Shown: positions 43,201-58,200 of the stretch, in pieces
Position numbering within the stretch: the stretch's first letter is position 1
How the letters are laid out: each line of letters begins with the position of its first letter
NCBI GenBank assembly: GCA_963692955.1
Contig: OY843587.1
Coordinates: forward strand, 2,232,001 to 2,296,000
Direction of reading: 5' to 3'
Origin: UBA5158 sp963692955
GTDB lineage: Bacteria > Pseudomonadota > Gammaproteobacteria > DSM-16500
DNA: 64,000 bases
Notes under the pieces: generated by a model
Databases searched by the model: none
The model's input: only the letters and a program-made list of their open reading frames with translations
Told to the model about the DNA's origin: nothing
Made by a program: the position numbers and the translations under genes

Positions 43201-46200
43201 GTCAGCAATGGTTCTTCTCTAGGTAGCGTCACGATTAACAGTGACGGCACATTCTCATTTGTGGCACCGAACCTCAACGCCAGCAGCGGCTTTTTAATCT
43301 TTCTTTCTAGCGGCGCGAGTGGTGGTTTAGCTGACATCAGCAGCGGGACACTCGGCTCGACGATGACGTCTTTGAATTTCAGCGCTGGAACATTTAATGT
43401 CGGCGACGCGAATAATAATTTCAATATTTCTAATACGACACTTTCGAACGCGCTCGGTAGTTTAACGGGTAATGGCGCGGTGTTTTCCGCTTCAGGAAAT
43501 AATTTAACATTTAACAGTAATATGAACTTCAATACGTTATCTAATATTTCTTATAACTTAAATGGGAATATTTTCACGTCAGGTACTGGTTCGGTGACTT
43601 TTAACGGTGGCATTACGGTTTCAAATAATCCTACTGTTACCTCCGCGCAGAACATCACATTCAATTCGACCGTAAACGGCAGCAGTAGCCTTTATTTAAA
43701 AAGCTCAACTAATAGTTCTATTTCCGGCGCGATTGGGAATAGCGCGGGGCTTGCAACTTTAGAAATAGACGGCGGCACTGGGACATTATCTTCAATTAGT
43801 AGTTTGACTAATTTAACCTTGGGCGCGAATGAAACTGTTTCTGGGGACAGCGCTAATAATACTTATACGTTAAACTCTAATGGCGTGTTGAATATTTCTA
43901 GCGCTTCTAGCGCTGGCACCGGCGCGATTACGCTGGCGGGCGGTTCTATCAACGCAACGTCGGCAGTGACTCTTTCAAATGCATTGACGGTTTCTTCAGC
44001 CAGTTCGTTAACTGGTTCAGGCATCGATTTTTCTAGTAGCTCCATTGTCTTGAATGGCGTTTTATCTGTTACCAGCAGCGGCACGACGAAGTTTGAAAAA
44101 GCCATGAGCGGCGGCGGCGCATTGAAGCAAACAGCAGGCACAATGATCTTGTCTGGCGCGAATACTTTTACCAGTGATAGTTACATAACCGGCGGTACTG
44201 CGGTGGCAGGCACAAATACCGCATTCGGGTCAGGGGCAATTTTCTTAGACGGCGGTTCACTCTCATCTAACACTAGTGTATCAATGTCGAATCCATTTGG
44301 CGTGACTGCCAATGGCGGGACCATTAGCGGCAGTAGTAATCTCACGCTATCAAACTCGGGTTTTTCCACACTCTACGGCACTCTAACTCTTAACAATTCT
44401 GCAAACGTGGGTTTCAGCGGTTATCTCACTGGCGCGGGCGCTGTGACTATAAGCCAAGGTAATGTGACATTATCCGGTGCGAATAATTACACCGGCGCGA
44501 CGACGTTAAACGGTGGTACATTGATTGGTTCTAGCGCGTCGATTTCAGGCGGCTCTTTTAAAGAAAATAATTCTGCTACTTTACAAACAATTAATATCAA
44601 TGAAGGTACTACCATTAATGGCACACAATACATAGCTAACGGCGTGCAATTCAATGGTACTGTCACGGGCGCCGGCGCCATTAGTGTTAATAGCGGCGGC
44701 AGCTTATATGCTTCTCAAAATAATACTTTCAATGGGACTGTCGCTGACTCGGGCCTATTGGAATCAAACGCCGGCACAAATCCATTTGGTACCGGAGCGT
44801 TAACTTTTTATAACGGTTCTTCTATTCAAGCGGATACGGGTTCGACCTTAGGCAACAGTTCCGTCACGGTAAATGGTTCGGTCACGCAAAATAATAGTAG
44901 CAATAACCCGATGGCGTTTGCTAATGGGGTAACAATGGCTAGCGGTTCGCTTTATACCGCTAACGCGCCGATTTGGTTTGAGTCCGCTATCACCGGCAGC
45001 GGCGGCATTACGTTACAAGGTGCTGGTACCAGTTATACCTATACAAATAATCCTTCCTACAACGGTACAATTACCGTCTCTTCTGGAACGCTGCAAGGCA
45101 ATGGCGGTACTAATCCGTTCGGTACGGGAACGCTAACCTTAGCAGGCGGCACTTTGACTACATCAACAACTGCAACGCTCGGTAATTCTTCTCTGTCAGT
45201 GACTAGCGCTTCTACTATTAGCGGTAGTAGTAGCATTACCATTAGTAATGGCGGCACGCTTTCCGCTGGCTTAACTGATACCGATAGCGCCACACTAACG
45301 TTGAGCGGTGTTTATAGCGGCAGCGGCAGTATCACAGAAGGTAATGGCGCTGGCATCTTAGTGCTTGGCGGTTCAAACACTTTCACGGGCGGCGTATCCG
45401 TTAATGCAGGCACAGTGCAAGCGGGAGCAAACGCGGCGTTTGGTACCGGCACTATTGGGTTTAACAATAGCACGTTACAAGCTACCACCGGCGTGACGAT
45501 CGGCAACAATTACACCGTCGGCGGTAATGGTTTATCGGTCAGTGGTAGTAATAGTATTACCTTAAACGGTACAGGTGGATTAACCGGTACGTTGGCGGAT
45601 GGCCTCGCTCAAACACTCACGCTAGGCGGCGTACTCTCCAGCACCGGCGCAATTTCTCAATCTACTGGTACATTAGTTATTTCGGGTGCGAATACTTATT
45701 CAGGCGGCACCTCGATCACGGGTGGCACGTTAAAAGTTGGGTCCAATACGGCGTTGGGTACTAATACGCTCTCAATGAATAGCAGCACTTTACAGGCGAC
45801 GAGTGGTGTTACCTTAGCAAATAGTTTCACCGTTGGTTCTAACGCGGTAACGATTAATGGCAGCAATAATATATCATTTAGCAGCGGCGGCACCTTATCC
45901 GGTCCGTTAACCGACACCAATAGCGCGACGCTGACGTTGAATGGTGTGTTTAGCGGAGCAGGCAGCATCACCGAAGGGAATGGCGCTGGCACGTTAGTGC
46001 TTGGCGGTTCTAATACTTTCACGGGTGGCGTATCCGTTAATGCGGGTACTGTGCAAGCGGGAACAAACGCGGCATTTGGTACGGGAATTATAGGTTTTAA
46101 CAATAGCGTGTTACAAGCTACCACCGGCGTTTCTATCGGCAACAATTATACGGTAGGTAGCAATGGTTTATCAGTCAGTGGCAGTAATAGTATTACATTA

Positions 46201-49200
46201 AACGGCACAGGCGGATTAACTGGTACGTTGGCGGATGGTCTCGGTCAAACATTAACGCTAGGCGGCGTACTCTCCGGCACAGGCGCAATTTCTCAATCCA
46301 CAGGTACATTAGCCATCACGGCTGCGAATACATATTCAGGCGGCACAAGTCTCACCGGTGGCACGCTAAGTGTTGGCTCTAATACCGCATTGGGTTCTAG
46401 CACTCTCTCAATGAGCGGTGGCAGCGCTCTGCAGGCAAGTACGGCGGTAACGTTAGCGAATAGTTTAAGTGTTGGTTCTAACGCGGCATCAATTAATGGC
46501 AGCAATAACATTACGTTTAGCAGCGGCGGTTCTTTAGGTAGCGCGTTAACCGATACAGACAGTGCGACGCTGACGTTGAATGGTGTGTTTAGCGGAGCAG
46601 GCAGCATCACCGAAGGCAATGGTGCGGGTACATTAACATTAGGCGGTTCCAATACTTTCTCGGGTGGTGATTCAATCAATGCGGGCACGGTGATTGTAGG
46701 TACAAACGCTGCGTTTGGTACCGGTACGATTAGTATTAATAACAGCGCTCTACAATCTTCTACTGGCGTGACACTTGGTAACGTTTATTCTTTTGGTACC
46801 AATGGCGCGACGATTAGCGGCAGCAATAATATTACTTTCAGCGATACCACGAGTAATTCCGGTGTGCTTAACGGTAACGTGATAAATATCACGGATTCGG
46901 GAACGGTTAGTTTTGCGAAAGCATTGTCTGGCAGTGGCGGTTTGACCCTCACTGGTGGTACGACCGCGTTGACTGGCACGAATAATTACACCGGCACAAC
47001 GACAATCTCAAATAGCGCGACGTTAACAAATACTTCTGGCGGTGACGCATCAATAACTAGCGGCAGTTTTTCCGTAACCGGCACTGCTAACCTAACGGGC
47101 AGCAATACGCATGCCTTAATTATTAATGAAGGCATTGCCATTGGATCAACTGTGAATGTGAATGGCAGAGTTCAATTCCTTGGCTCCATGAGCGGCAGCG
47201 GTGCAACTGCCGTTGTGTCTGGCGGTGCATTATATACTTCACAATCTAACTCAAGTTATTCCGGCGCGGTCACCGACGCGGGTTTATTAGATACACAAAG
47301 CAGTTCGAATCCATTTGGTACCGGCACGCTTACTTTTAATAATGGCGCAACGTTCCAGTCTACTAACACAAGCACAACTTACGCCAATAACAATATTCAA
47401 ATTAATGGAACTGTCACTGAAAATAATAGCGGCAACATCACTAGCTTCCCCTCTGCTGGCACGGTGACAGTAAATAGTTCTGCGCTGTTAAACGCGAATG
47501 GTTTAACTTTCGCAGGCCTGGTCGCCGGCAGCGGCGGTATCACGGTGGCAACGAATACAAATACGTTTAGCGGAACTAATACTGCTTATAGCGGCGCGGT
47601 CATTTTAAATGGCGGCACCATCAACGCGAATAGTGCGACGAATCCACTAGGTTCTGGTTCACTCACATTAAACGGCGGTACGTTGTATACCTCCTCCGGC
47701 ACGGCTTTAGCAAACGTTACTTCCGTAGGTAGCAGCGACTACGTCGTTATTAATGGCGCGAATGGATTAAAGTTTAATGGTCAAGTGACGCTGAATTCCA
47801 GTAGTGAAATCTTATTACAAAATAATAATGTTAACTTTAATAATGGTGTGACTGGGTCAGGTGGTATTGGCTTCGATCAAAACAACGCGGCTACCGCGAT
47901 TTTTGGCGGCAATAATGGTGGCTATTCTGGTACGATTGGTGGCACTTATAATAGTAACTACGTCGGCTATAACGCGACGATCGAAATCAATAACTCTAAT
48001 ACTAACTTGTTAGGTACTGGTACTTTGAATGTTAGTTCTGGCTCTATCACTGCAATTAGCAGTACGGGTTCAGGCACGATCTCTAATACGTTTAGCAACC
48101 CCAATGGCAATGAAACTATCGGTAACTCAGCTATTTCTGGCAATTATGCCTTAACACTCAGTAACGCTAGCGACGCGTCAAATTATACGATTTATTTTGG
48201 TACTAACGTTAGCTTGCCTAACAGTTTTAGTTTTAGTGGTTACAGTGAAGTCTTGAATGGCGGCACGTTGAATTTAGGCGGCAGTAACACTGGCACAAAT
48301 ACCTATGGTATGAAAGTTGATAGCGGCGGTTTACTGAATTTAACGAATAGTAACGCGCTCGGCACAGCAACTGGCACGAATGTTTCATATGTCAATGTCG
48401 TATCTGGTGGTGAAGTCGATACGAATGGCTCGATCAACGCGCCGATTACTTTCACTCTGAATGGTACAGGTAATAGCGGCAATGGCGCATTGTACTTAGT
48501 AAACAACGCCTCAGGTACAATTAACAACGCTATAACGTTAGCCAGTAATACGATGATCGGCGCAGGCAGTAGCAGTACGTTAACGTTAGGCAGCACGGTC
48601 GCGACCGCGGGTTTCGCGTTGACTTTTAACGATGGTAGCAGCAGTACGATATCATCCAGCGGTGTGATCAGTGGTACCAGCGGCAGCCTCGTTAAGACGG
48701 GTACTGGAGCATTAAAAATAACTGGCACGAATTCGTATACGGGTGGCGCGACACTGACCGGCGGGACAGTTTACGGTGATAATAATAGTGCGTTTGGTAC
48801 TGGCGCCTTATCATTAAATGGCGCGACGTTAACGTCGGATAGCGCGCAAACTTATACAAATGCTCTGACCGTTACCGCGAATGGCGGTAACATCAACGGT
48901 GCTAACAATCTTACTTTTAACACGCAAGCAACTTTAAATAGCGGCGGCACGACGACTCTCTTGAATGGTTCTTCATCGACGCCAATTGATTTCGCGGGCG
49001 GCTTAACGGGTTCTGGTACGCTCACATTCTCTAGTACAAGTCCTGCTACTGCGGAATTTGGCGGAACAACTAACGGTGGTTATTCAGGAACTATTAATGC
49101 GACTTCGGGCACCTTACTGATTAACTCAACCGGCGGTAACCCACTCGGCACTGGAACGATTAATGCGAGCTCAACTTCTATTTCATCGCTAGTCACCGCG

Positions 49201-52200
49201 AGTGCGATTACGAATAATATGACTCTGAATGGTAATTTAAATTTAGCCGGCTCACAAAATCTTACGTTGAGCGGTACCCTCGGCGGCAGCAGCACGCTTA
49301 CCACCACTGGTTCAGCTACCTACACTTTAAGCGGCAATAACAGCTACAGCGGCGGCACGATTATGGATAGCGGTATTTTAAGCGTGGGTTCGAATAGTAA
49401 TCTTGGTTCCACCAGCGGCTCATTGTCATTCTATGGTGGTACGTTGATGGTGACTAATTCATTCGACTCAGCCCGCAGTATTTATTTAGGCGCGGGGGGC
49501 GGTACGATTAATCCAAATGGCAATAGTGGGGTCGTGTCTAACGGCAATGGCCTTGGTTTATCAGGATTAATCACCAGCGTGTCTAGCAGTACACCGCTGC
49601 TCACCATAAATGATACGTCTGCGGGCGGCTTAGGTATGGTGTCGTTGAATAACGCTAGTAACAGTTTCACCGGTGGCATCAACGTCATCTCGGGGACATT
49701 AGGATTTAATAACGCGGGTTCAGTGTCATCTGGAACAATCTTAATTAATGGTACAGGCAATGCGGGTTTAAGAGCTGAGAATAATGCTACAACTATTACT
49801 AACGCTATCACCGCCAATGCTAGTTTTAGCCTTGGGCGTGCCACGACGCTTGGTGGCGCGATTAGCTTAGGTAATAACATCACTATTACTTTATCCAATC
49901 CAGATACCAGCGGTGTGTCTAATAGCGCTATCTCCGGCAACATCAGTGGATCTTACGGTATCACAGAACAAAGCGGCACCAATGGTAGCGGCAACGCACT
50001 CGTTCTATCTGGCAATAATTCTTATACGGGTAATACGACGATTAGCGGTATCATTCAAGATGCATCGACCTCCGGCAATGCATTTGGCACGGGCAATGTC
50101 CTCCTCCTCAACGGCACATTGAATATGGCAACCAGTGCCGCGCTGCCTAACTCGGTACAAGTGACTGGCACTTCATCAAGCTCCACCATCAATGGTTCAA
50201 CGGGCGATAACATCAATGGTTCATTGACGGTTGGCGCGGGTAACACGTTAAATATTTCGAATTCAGGCGGCATTACGTTCTTGGGCGCCGCGACGTTAAA
50301 TTCGACGTCAACGTTGACGTTAAATAATTCTTTTGCCATCGGCAGTCTCAGTGGCGTTAGTGGCAGCACTCTGAATTTAAATTCAAATACACTTACCATC
50401 AACAGCACGACTAGCGGTATCAGCAACACGGAAGCCGGCGGTATAAACGGTACCGGCGGCGTGACGGTTAATCTTACCGGCGGCAACAACGCGACGCAAA
50501 TTTTCACGGGTTCAGAAACTTATTCTGGCACGACTAAAGTGACCAGCGGAATTTTACAAGTCGGATCCGGCAGCACGTCTTCCAGTGTCGGTACCGGCTC
50601 TCTAAATTTAAATGGCGGTACATTAGATTCAGGTTACACGAGCGGCACGTTAACGTTGAGTAACACCTATACGGTTAGCGCTTCATCAATCCTCGGCGGC
50701 TCGAATGCACTTAGCTTAACTGGCGCTGGCACCATCAATTCTGGTACGACGCTGACAGTCAACAACACGGGCGCAACAACTTTTAGTTCCATCACCGGCA
50801 GCGCCGCGAATGCAGGTTCTTTAAGCGCTGGCTCAGCGGCTGGTTTAATTACTTTGAACGGCGCGGTCGGTGCTAGCACATTAGCATCCATCAGTTTAGC
50901 GGACGCCGTTTCTATACATACAAGCAGCATTAGTTCCGCCGGTACGTTATCGTTAACCGGCTCGACCACCGTTCAAACATCTACAACACTCAACGGCGCT
51001 AACATCACGTTGAATACGGTCAATGATACTTCTACAAATACCGATACGTTAACCTTGAACGCTAGCTCTTCGAATAGCTTGACGGGTGTAATTGGTGCGA
51101 CGTCATTAGCGGGTTTGACCGTCAATGGAACCACGACGATTAGCGGCGGCGCCATCAGTGCGACGACGCAAAGTTATACGGGTGCGACGACACTTTCTAA
51201 CGCGACGACATTTAACGGCACGACGGCAGGTTTTGCCGCCGTCGCGGATTCTACCTCTTTGACATTAACTTCAGGCATGACGGGAACTTTTGGCGGCGTA
51301 TTAAGCGGCGGCGGTAGTGTAAATGTGAATAATGGAGCAACGGCGAATTATAGTGTGGCTAATACGTATTCTGGTGCGACGGCGGTCAGTGGCACACTGA
51401 ATATTAACGCCGGTTTGGCGCTGAACTCTATAACTAATGCCGACACAGCTGCTACGGGTATCATTAATTATAATAGCGGTTCATCGAATATTAATACGGT
51501 AAATACCAGTTACACCGGCACGGTAAATCTTAATTCCGGGTCGACGGTGCAATCGAATGTGGCGAGTAATTCCTTAGGTACTGGCACGTTAAATTTAGGC
51601 GGTGGTACATTACAATCCTCTATCAATAACAACACTTCATTCGGTAATAGTTCCGTTAATGTCACCGGCAATAGTACCATCGCTCCAAATGGTAATGTCA
51701 CCTTTACTAACGGTGGTAACTTCAATGCGGGTACGACATTAACTGTCACCAATTCAGGCGGCCCTGGCGGCTTTGGCGAAACTACTTTCGGCGGCGCGCT
51801 GTTACAAAACGGCACCGGCACGACCAATTTCATCGTTAACAATGGCAACACTAGCAGTGTTTATTTCAACGGCGCAAACACTTTCAATACGTTAACTCTC
51901 ACCAGCGGTAATATTGGTAGTACTAATTCGGCTTCGTTAACGGCTAATTACACTGTCGCAGCCAATACTACGATAGGTATCGACCTGCGGGGTAATATGT
52001 CGCTAACAGGTACCGGCACATTAAATTCTGGCAGTACTTTACAAATTTCGAATACGGGCACCACGACGTTAAATACCATTAACGGCGCTAGCAGCGGCGC
52101 TGGTTCCATTACGACGAGTGGTTCTTCGGTTGGCGCTATCACGTTGAACGGCGTTATCGGTGGTACTGCGGCGATTAATAGTATTAACTTAGGCACCGTC

Positions 52201-55200
52201 ACGAATATTAACAATTCGGCTATCACCACCAGCGGTTCGCAAACTTATAGCGCGGCGACGGTGTTAGACACTAGCACTACGTTAACCGGCAGTGCGATTT
52301 CACTAAGCACGTTAGATAGTTTAACAAATGGCTCTGCAGCGCTATCGTTATCGGCGTTGGGTACCGGCAACGCTATTCTTCTTAATGGCGTGGTTGGCGG
52401 TACACATGCGTTAGCCAGTATCGCGGCTACCAGTGGTAACGTCGGCGCTTACAATAATATTTCCACTACGGGCACGCAAAGTTATTCAAACGTTTTCAAT
52501 GCCGTGGGTGGTAGTACGATGACACTGGCGGGCACGGGTTTAAGCTTTGGCTCGATCGGTGGTACTGATAGTTTAACGTTAAACGCTTCGAGTACTATTG
52601 GCGTGACGAACGCGGTTAGCGGTATCAATGCGTTAACTATTTCAAATTCTACCGGCACGACGTTCGGCGGCGCGGTCACCGCAAGTTCATTAACCTTATC
52701 CAACACGACTGGCGCGGTGACTGTCACTGGTTTATTAACTGCTGGCGCGTTGACCACGACTAGCAATGGTTATAGCGTCGCACTCAATGGCGGCACATCT
52801 ATCACCGGTGGCACGTCGACCACGTTCTCTAATACCGGCGGCGTCACGTTAGTCGGCACATCCACCTTTAATGCCGGCTTAACATCGACGGCAAGTTCGA
52901 CTAACTTAAATGGCACGTTAACGTCTTATGGCACAGCGATTAATTTAGGCACGACTGCGCTAAGCGGCGGCATGTCGACCATCATCACGACGGGGAATAG
53001 CAATGCTGCCGGCAGCAATATTACTTTAGGCGCAGTGACTGGCGCCGCAAACGGTTCACAAAGTTTAACGGCTACCGCCGGCAGCAGCGGCACGTTAGCG
53101 TTGAACGGCACAATCGGGACGAGTTCAGTTGGCTTAAACACTTTAACCGCCTCAGCTAATAGCATAAGTATTAACAACAGCACGATAGATACGACCGGCG
53201 CGCAAGCATATACCGGTCCAATTACATTAGCGGCGGCTAAGAGCGGGTTAAATAGCACGAATTCAACGATTACATTTAATGGTACGATTAACGGCGGCAA
53301 CGAATTAGATGCGAATGGCAACTTAGGCGTTACCTTTAACAGTAATGTCGGCGCGAATACTGCTTTATCCACTTTGAAAGTCAGTGGCCCAACGAGCATT
53401 AACACTTCTTCGATCACGACGAGCGGCTTACAACAATACAATGGCGCTGTGACCTTAGTCGTAGACACTAACACCACCAGCACAGGCGGCGCGGTGACTT
53501 ACGGAAGTACCATCGCAGGGGCGGCAAGATCATTGACCGTTAGCGGCACCAGCGTTTCATTCGCTAATACAATTGGCAGCGCGGCGTCGTTAAATCTTTT
53601 AGACGTCACCGGCGCGACGACACTAACCGCGGGCACGGTTAATGCGACGACCCAAAATTACCGCAGCGCTGTCACGCTTGGCAGCGATAATACTTTGACA
53701 GCATCGACTGGCGGCGCTATCGATTTCTTTAATACAGTGGACGGTACTTACAATCTTACCGTGAGCGCGCCGACTGTCACTTTTGGTAATTCTATAGGTA
53801 ACGCGACTGTCAGCAGTTATTTAAATTCCTTAACCGTATCGGGCGCGACGGTTAACGATAGCGCGACATTCATCAACACGGCCGGTGCGCAAACTTTCCA
53901 AGCAATCACCGGTAATAGTTCAATGGTGTTAGGCACCAATAGCACCTTAACTAGTACCAGCGGCGCGATTAGTTTATTAAATTCTGTAAGTGGCGCGCAT
54001 GCGCTTAGCATTTCAACAGCAAACGGCGGTGTCACGCTGGGTAATGGCCCGACGACATCGGCAGCGGTAGCAAGCTTTGCTGTCACTGGCGGCACGACTC
54101 TGAATTGGAATACCGTAAACACCACCGGTTCACAACTCTTTTCAAGCGCAGTCACGCTGGCAAATAGTAGTAGTTTAACCAGCAGCGGCAGTTCAATTAG
54201 TTTTTCGAATACTCTCGACGGCGCGTTCGCGTTGAGTGCCAATGGCAAGACTGCGGTTAATTTCAATAACGGCATTGGTACACAAACCCCCTTAGCTAGT
54301 TTGACTGTGTCAGGTCCAACGACGCTAGGCAGCACGGGAGTGTCGACTGAAAATATCAAAACTAGCGGCGCGCAGCTTTTCAATGGCGCTGTGACGTTGG
54401 CTTCAAACAGTAATTTAGTCAGCGCCGGCAATGCAATTACGTTTGGCAGCACTATAGATAGCGGCGCCGCGGCGCATTCTTTGATAGTGAATGGTAATCA
54501 AGGTATTACTTTTGGTGATAACGTTGGCTTAACTGCCGCTCTAAGCAGCTTAAGTGCCACGGGCGCGATCACGATTAATTCTGCGAACATCAATACGGTT
54601 GGCGCACAAAATTATATTGGCGCGGTCACGGTAGGTAATGCATTATCCCTCTCAGCCTCTAGCACCAGCAGCGGTATCATCACCTTTAATCAAACGGTAA
54701 ATAGCACCGCGAGTCAGGCTAACTCACTCGCGATCACGGCGGGCACGGGTATCGCAATTGATAATTCTATTGGCGCGGGCACGAATGGCGCGCTGTCTAC
54801 TTTAACGGTGACGGGTAACACATTGTTAACCGCCGCTAATATCGATACAACCGGCGCGCAACAATATAACGGCGTAATGATTTTAGGCGCTGATGCCAAT
54901 ATGAATAGCACCTTCGGCTCAATTAATTATGCCAATACCGTCGACGGCGGTTTCAATTTAATCGCCGGCGCGAGTTTTGGCGGCGTGACTTTCGGGCAAA
55001 ACGTGGGTGTCGCCACGAACCTCACCAGCTTAACCGTGACGGGCGCAACGACAATTAACGCTGCGAACATACAAACGACAGGGAATCAACTTTATAATAG
55101 CGCGGTGACGATCGGCAACACGACCACGACACTTACGAGCGGCGGCACCACGAAATTTGTTAATACGGTGAATAGTGCTACTAGCAACCACAATAACTTA

Positions 55201-58200
55201 ATCGTATCCGCGTCAGGCGTAACGTTTGGAAATTCTGTCGGCTCCGCGACGAATGGAAAGTTGGCAACCTTAGCGGTTACCGGCGCAACTACGATTAATG
55301 GCGCGGCTGTCGCCACCACTGGCGCGCAAACTTATAATAGTCTGGTCAATGTGGGTGTCGATAGCAATATAACTAGTGACTCAGGCGCGATCAATTTTGT
55401 TAAAACCATCGATGGCAATATTAATTTGACGGTGAATGGCGGAACTGGCGTGACCTTCGGACAAGCCGTCGGCGGCACGACCACGTTAGCTTCATTAGCA
55501 GTAACGGGAGCGACAACAATTAATGCGCCGTCTATTTCGACGTTAAGCGGTCAGACATTTAATTCAGCAGTAACGCTAGGCGCAGACACAACTCTTTCGA
55601 ATCAAAGCGGCACCCTTGATTTCGTTAGCACTATCAATGGCGCGCATGCTTTAACGCTTGCCAGCCCGACGGTGACTTTTGGCAATTCAATCGGCAGCTT
55701 AGGCGCAGCGTCGTATCTCAATTCGTTGACGGTTTCTGGCAACAATATAAATGACTATGCCGCGAATATAAATACGACGAATGGACAACTCTATCAATCC
55801 GTTGCTGGCGTGAGCACGATGACGCTAGATACAAATAGTAGTCTCATGAGCGTCAACGGCGCCATTGCTTTATCAAATAACGTCAGCGGCGGTTCTAATG
55901 GTTTAACGCTTAACGCGGCAACCGTCGGTGTGACCTTAGGTACTGGCACGACCGGTAGCGCATCGTTAGCTAATTTAAGTGTGACCGGCGCCACCACGAT
56001 TAACTGGGGAACGATTACCACTACCGGCATACAACAATATTCAAGCGCGGTGGCATTGAACAACAGTTCTAACATTACCAGTTCAGCTAGCACGGTCACC
56101 TTTAGTAGCACTGTCGATGGTTCATTCGCGTTAGCAGTGAATGGTAGTACTGGCGTAAACTTTAATAACAACGTCGGCGCTGGCACGTCGTTAGCAAGTT
56201 TAGCTGTCAGCGGTCCGACGACCGTTGGCTCAGCAGGCGTCAGTTCAGAAGTGGTTAAAACGACCGGCAAACAAACTTTTAACGGCACTGTCGCATTAGC
56301 TTCTAACACCACAGCTGCAAGCTCCGCTAATCAAATCGTTTTCAATAATACTATCGACAGCAGCAGCACTACACCGATGTCCTTAGCTCTCAATGGCAAT
56401 ACCGGCGTGACACTAGGCAACTCCATCGGCAGTCTGCATGCATTGAATTCTTTAACCGTCAATGGCGTTACCTCAATTAATTCCACCAACATCGATACGA
56501 CTGGCGCTCAATCTTATAATAGCGCGGTAACGTTAACGAATAATGCGAATTTAGCGGCGAGCAATAGCGGCAATGGTTTGATTACTTTTGCCAGCACGAT
56601 TGATAGCGCGGCTAATCAAGCGAATAGTTTAACCGTGAACGGCAGCGGCGGCGCCACCTTCAATGGTTCGATAGGCGCAGGCACCAATGGAATTTTATCA
56701 TCGTTAACCGTCACCGGCCCGACGACTCTGAATTCAGCCAACATAGTCACTAGCGGTGCGCAACTCTATAACAGCGCCGCCACTTTAATCGCGTCATCAT
56801 CCATGCAAAGCACTGCCGGTACTATCGTATTTGGTAGCACGATTGATGGCGCGTATGCATTGGTGCTGAATGGCAGCGCGGGCGTTACGCTAAATAATAA
56901 CGTCGGCAGCTTAGCCAAATTAGCTAGCTTAGATATCACCGGCACCGCGACGTTAAATTCAGCGAATATTGCCACGACAGGCAATCAAATTTATCGTAAC
57001 GGCGTGTTAATCGGCAATAACAATAGTGATCTTGTCAGCACTACCGGCGCGTTAAATTTTGTCAGCACGATTAATAATACCGGCGCGCAAGCCAATAATC
57101 TTACCGTGAATGGAGCGACAGGCGTGACGTTTGGCGACTCAATCGGTGGCGCGGCGAAATTAAGTAGTTTAGATGTAACCGGCACCACGACTTCTAACGC
57201 TGCGACGATTGCCACCACCGGCAATCAAACTTATCACAGCGGTGTTAGCATCGGTGTTAATAGTAATATTGCCAGCACCAACGGCACCGTGGACTTTACC
57301 CAAACAGTGGATGGGGGCTTCGGGTTAACAGCGAGTGGCGGTAGCAGCGTCGTTATGAATGGCGCAGTCGGCAGCACGGCTAAACTGGCTAGCGTCAATG
57401 TCACGGGCGCGACGACTATCAACGGGCCTTCTGTTTCAACCACGGGTAACCAAACTTATAATAGCAATGTCACGGTCGGCGCGACTACCGCCATCACAAG
57501 TCAAAGTGGCTCTTTAGATTTCAAAGCGCTATTAGACAGTAACGCGGCGCAAACTAACAATGTTACCTTAAACGGCAATCAAGGCGTGACGTTGGAAAAA
57601 TCGGTCGGCTCGAACTTCTCGTTTAATAATTTGAATGTTACCGGCTTGACGACTATCGGCACCGGTTCCGCTATCTCAGTGAATACCGGCGGCACACAGA
57701 CTTACAATAGCATCGTCGATTTAGCGTCTAGCAGCGTTAACCTCAATGCGAATAACAATGCAATTAATCTCACGCAAAATATCAGCAGCGCGGGCGACAC
57801 ACTGACGTTAAACGCAGGCTCTGGTCTAATTACCGCGAATTCATTTAGTGGCAATGGTAACTTAACCGTGGCGAACTCCGGCGGCGTTAGCTTTAGCAAT
57901 AGCGTCAACGCCAATGCGATCGCGTTGCAAAACACGACTGGCAACATTAACTTTAACGGCTTAGTCACAGCGACTAGCTTATCGACTGCGGGTTCAAGTC
58001 AGAATACTTACAATTTACAAATAAACGCTAGCGGCACGATTACGAATGCCGTTAACTTTACGAATACCGGCGGCGTGACTTTAGTCGGATCGTTCTTATT
58101 TACTAACGGTGTCACTTCAACGGCAAGCACATCGACACTAAACGGCAACGTCGTTACAAATGCGGCGCCCGTAGAATTCGGCGTGACAAAATTAACTGGC

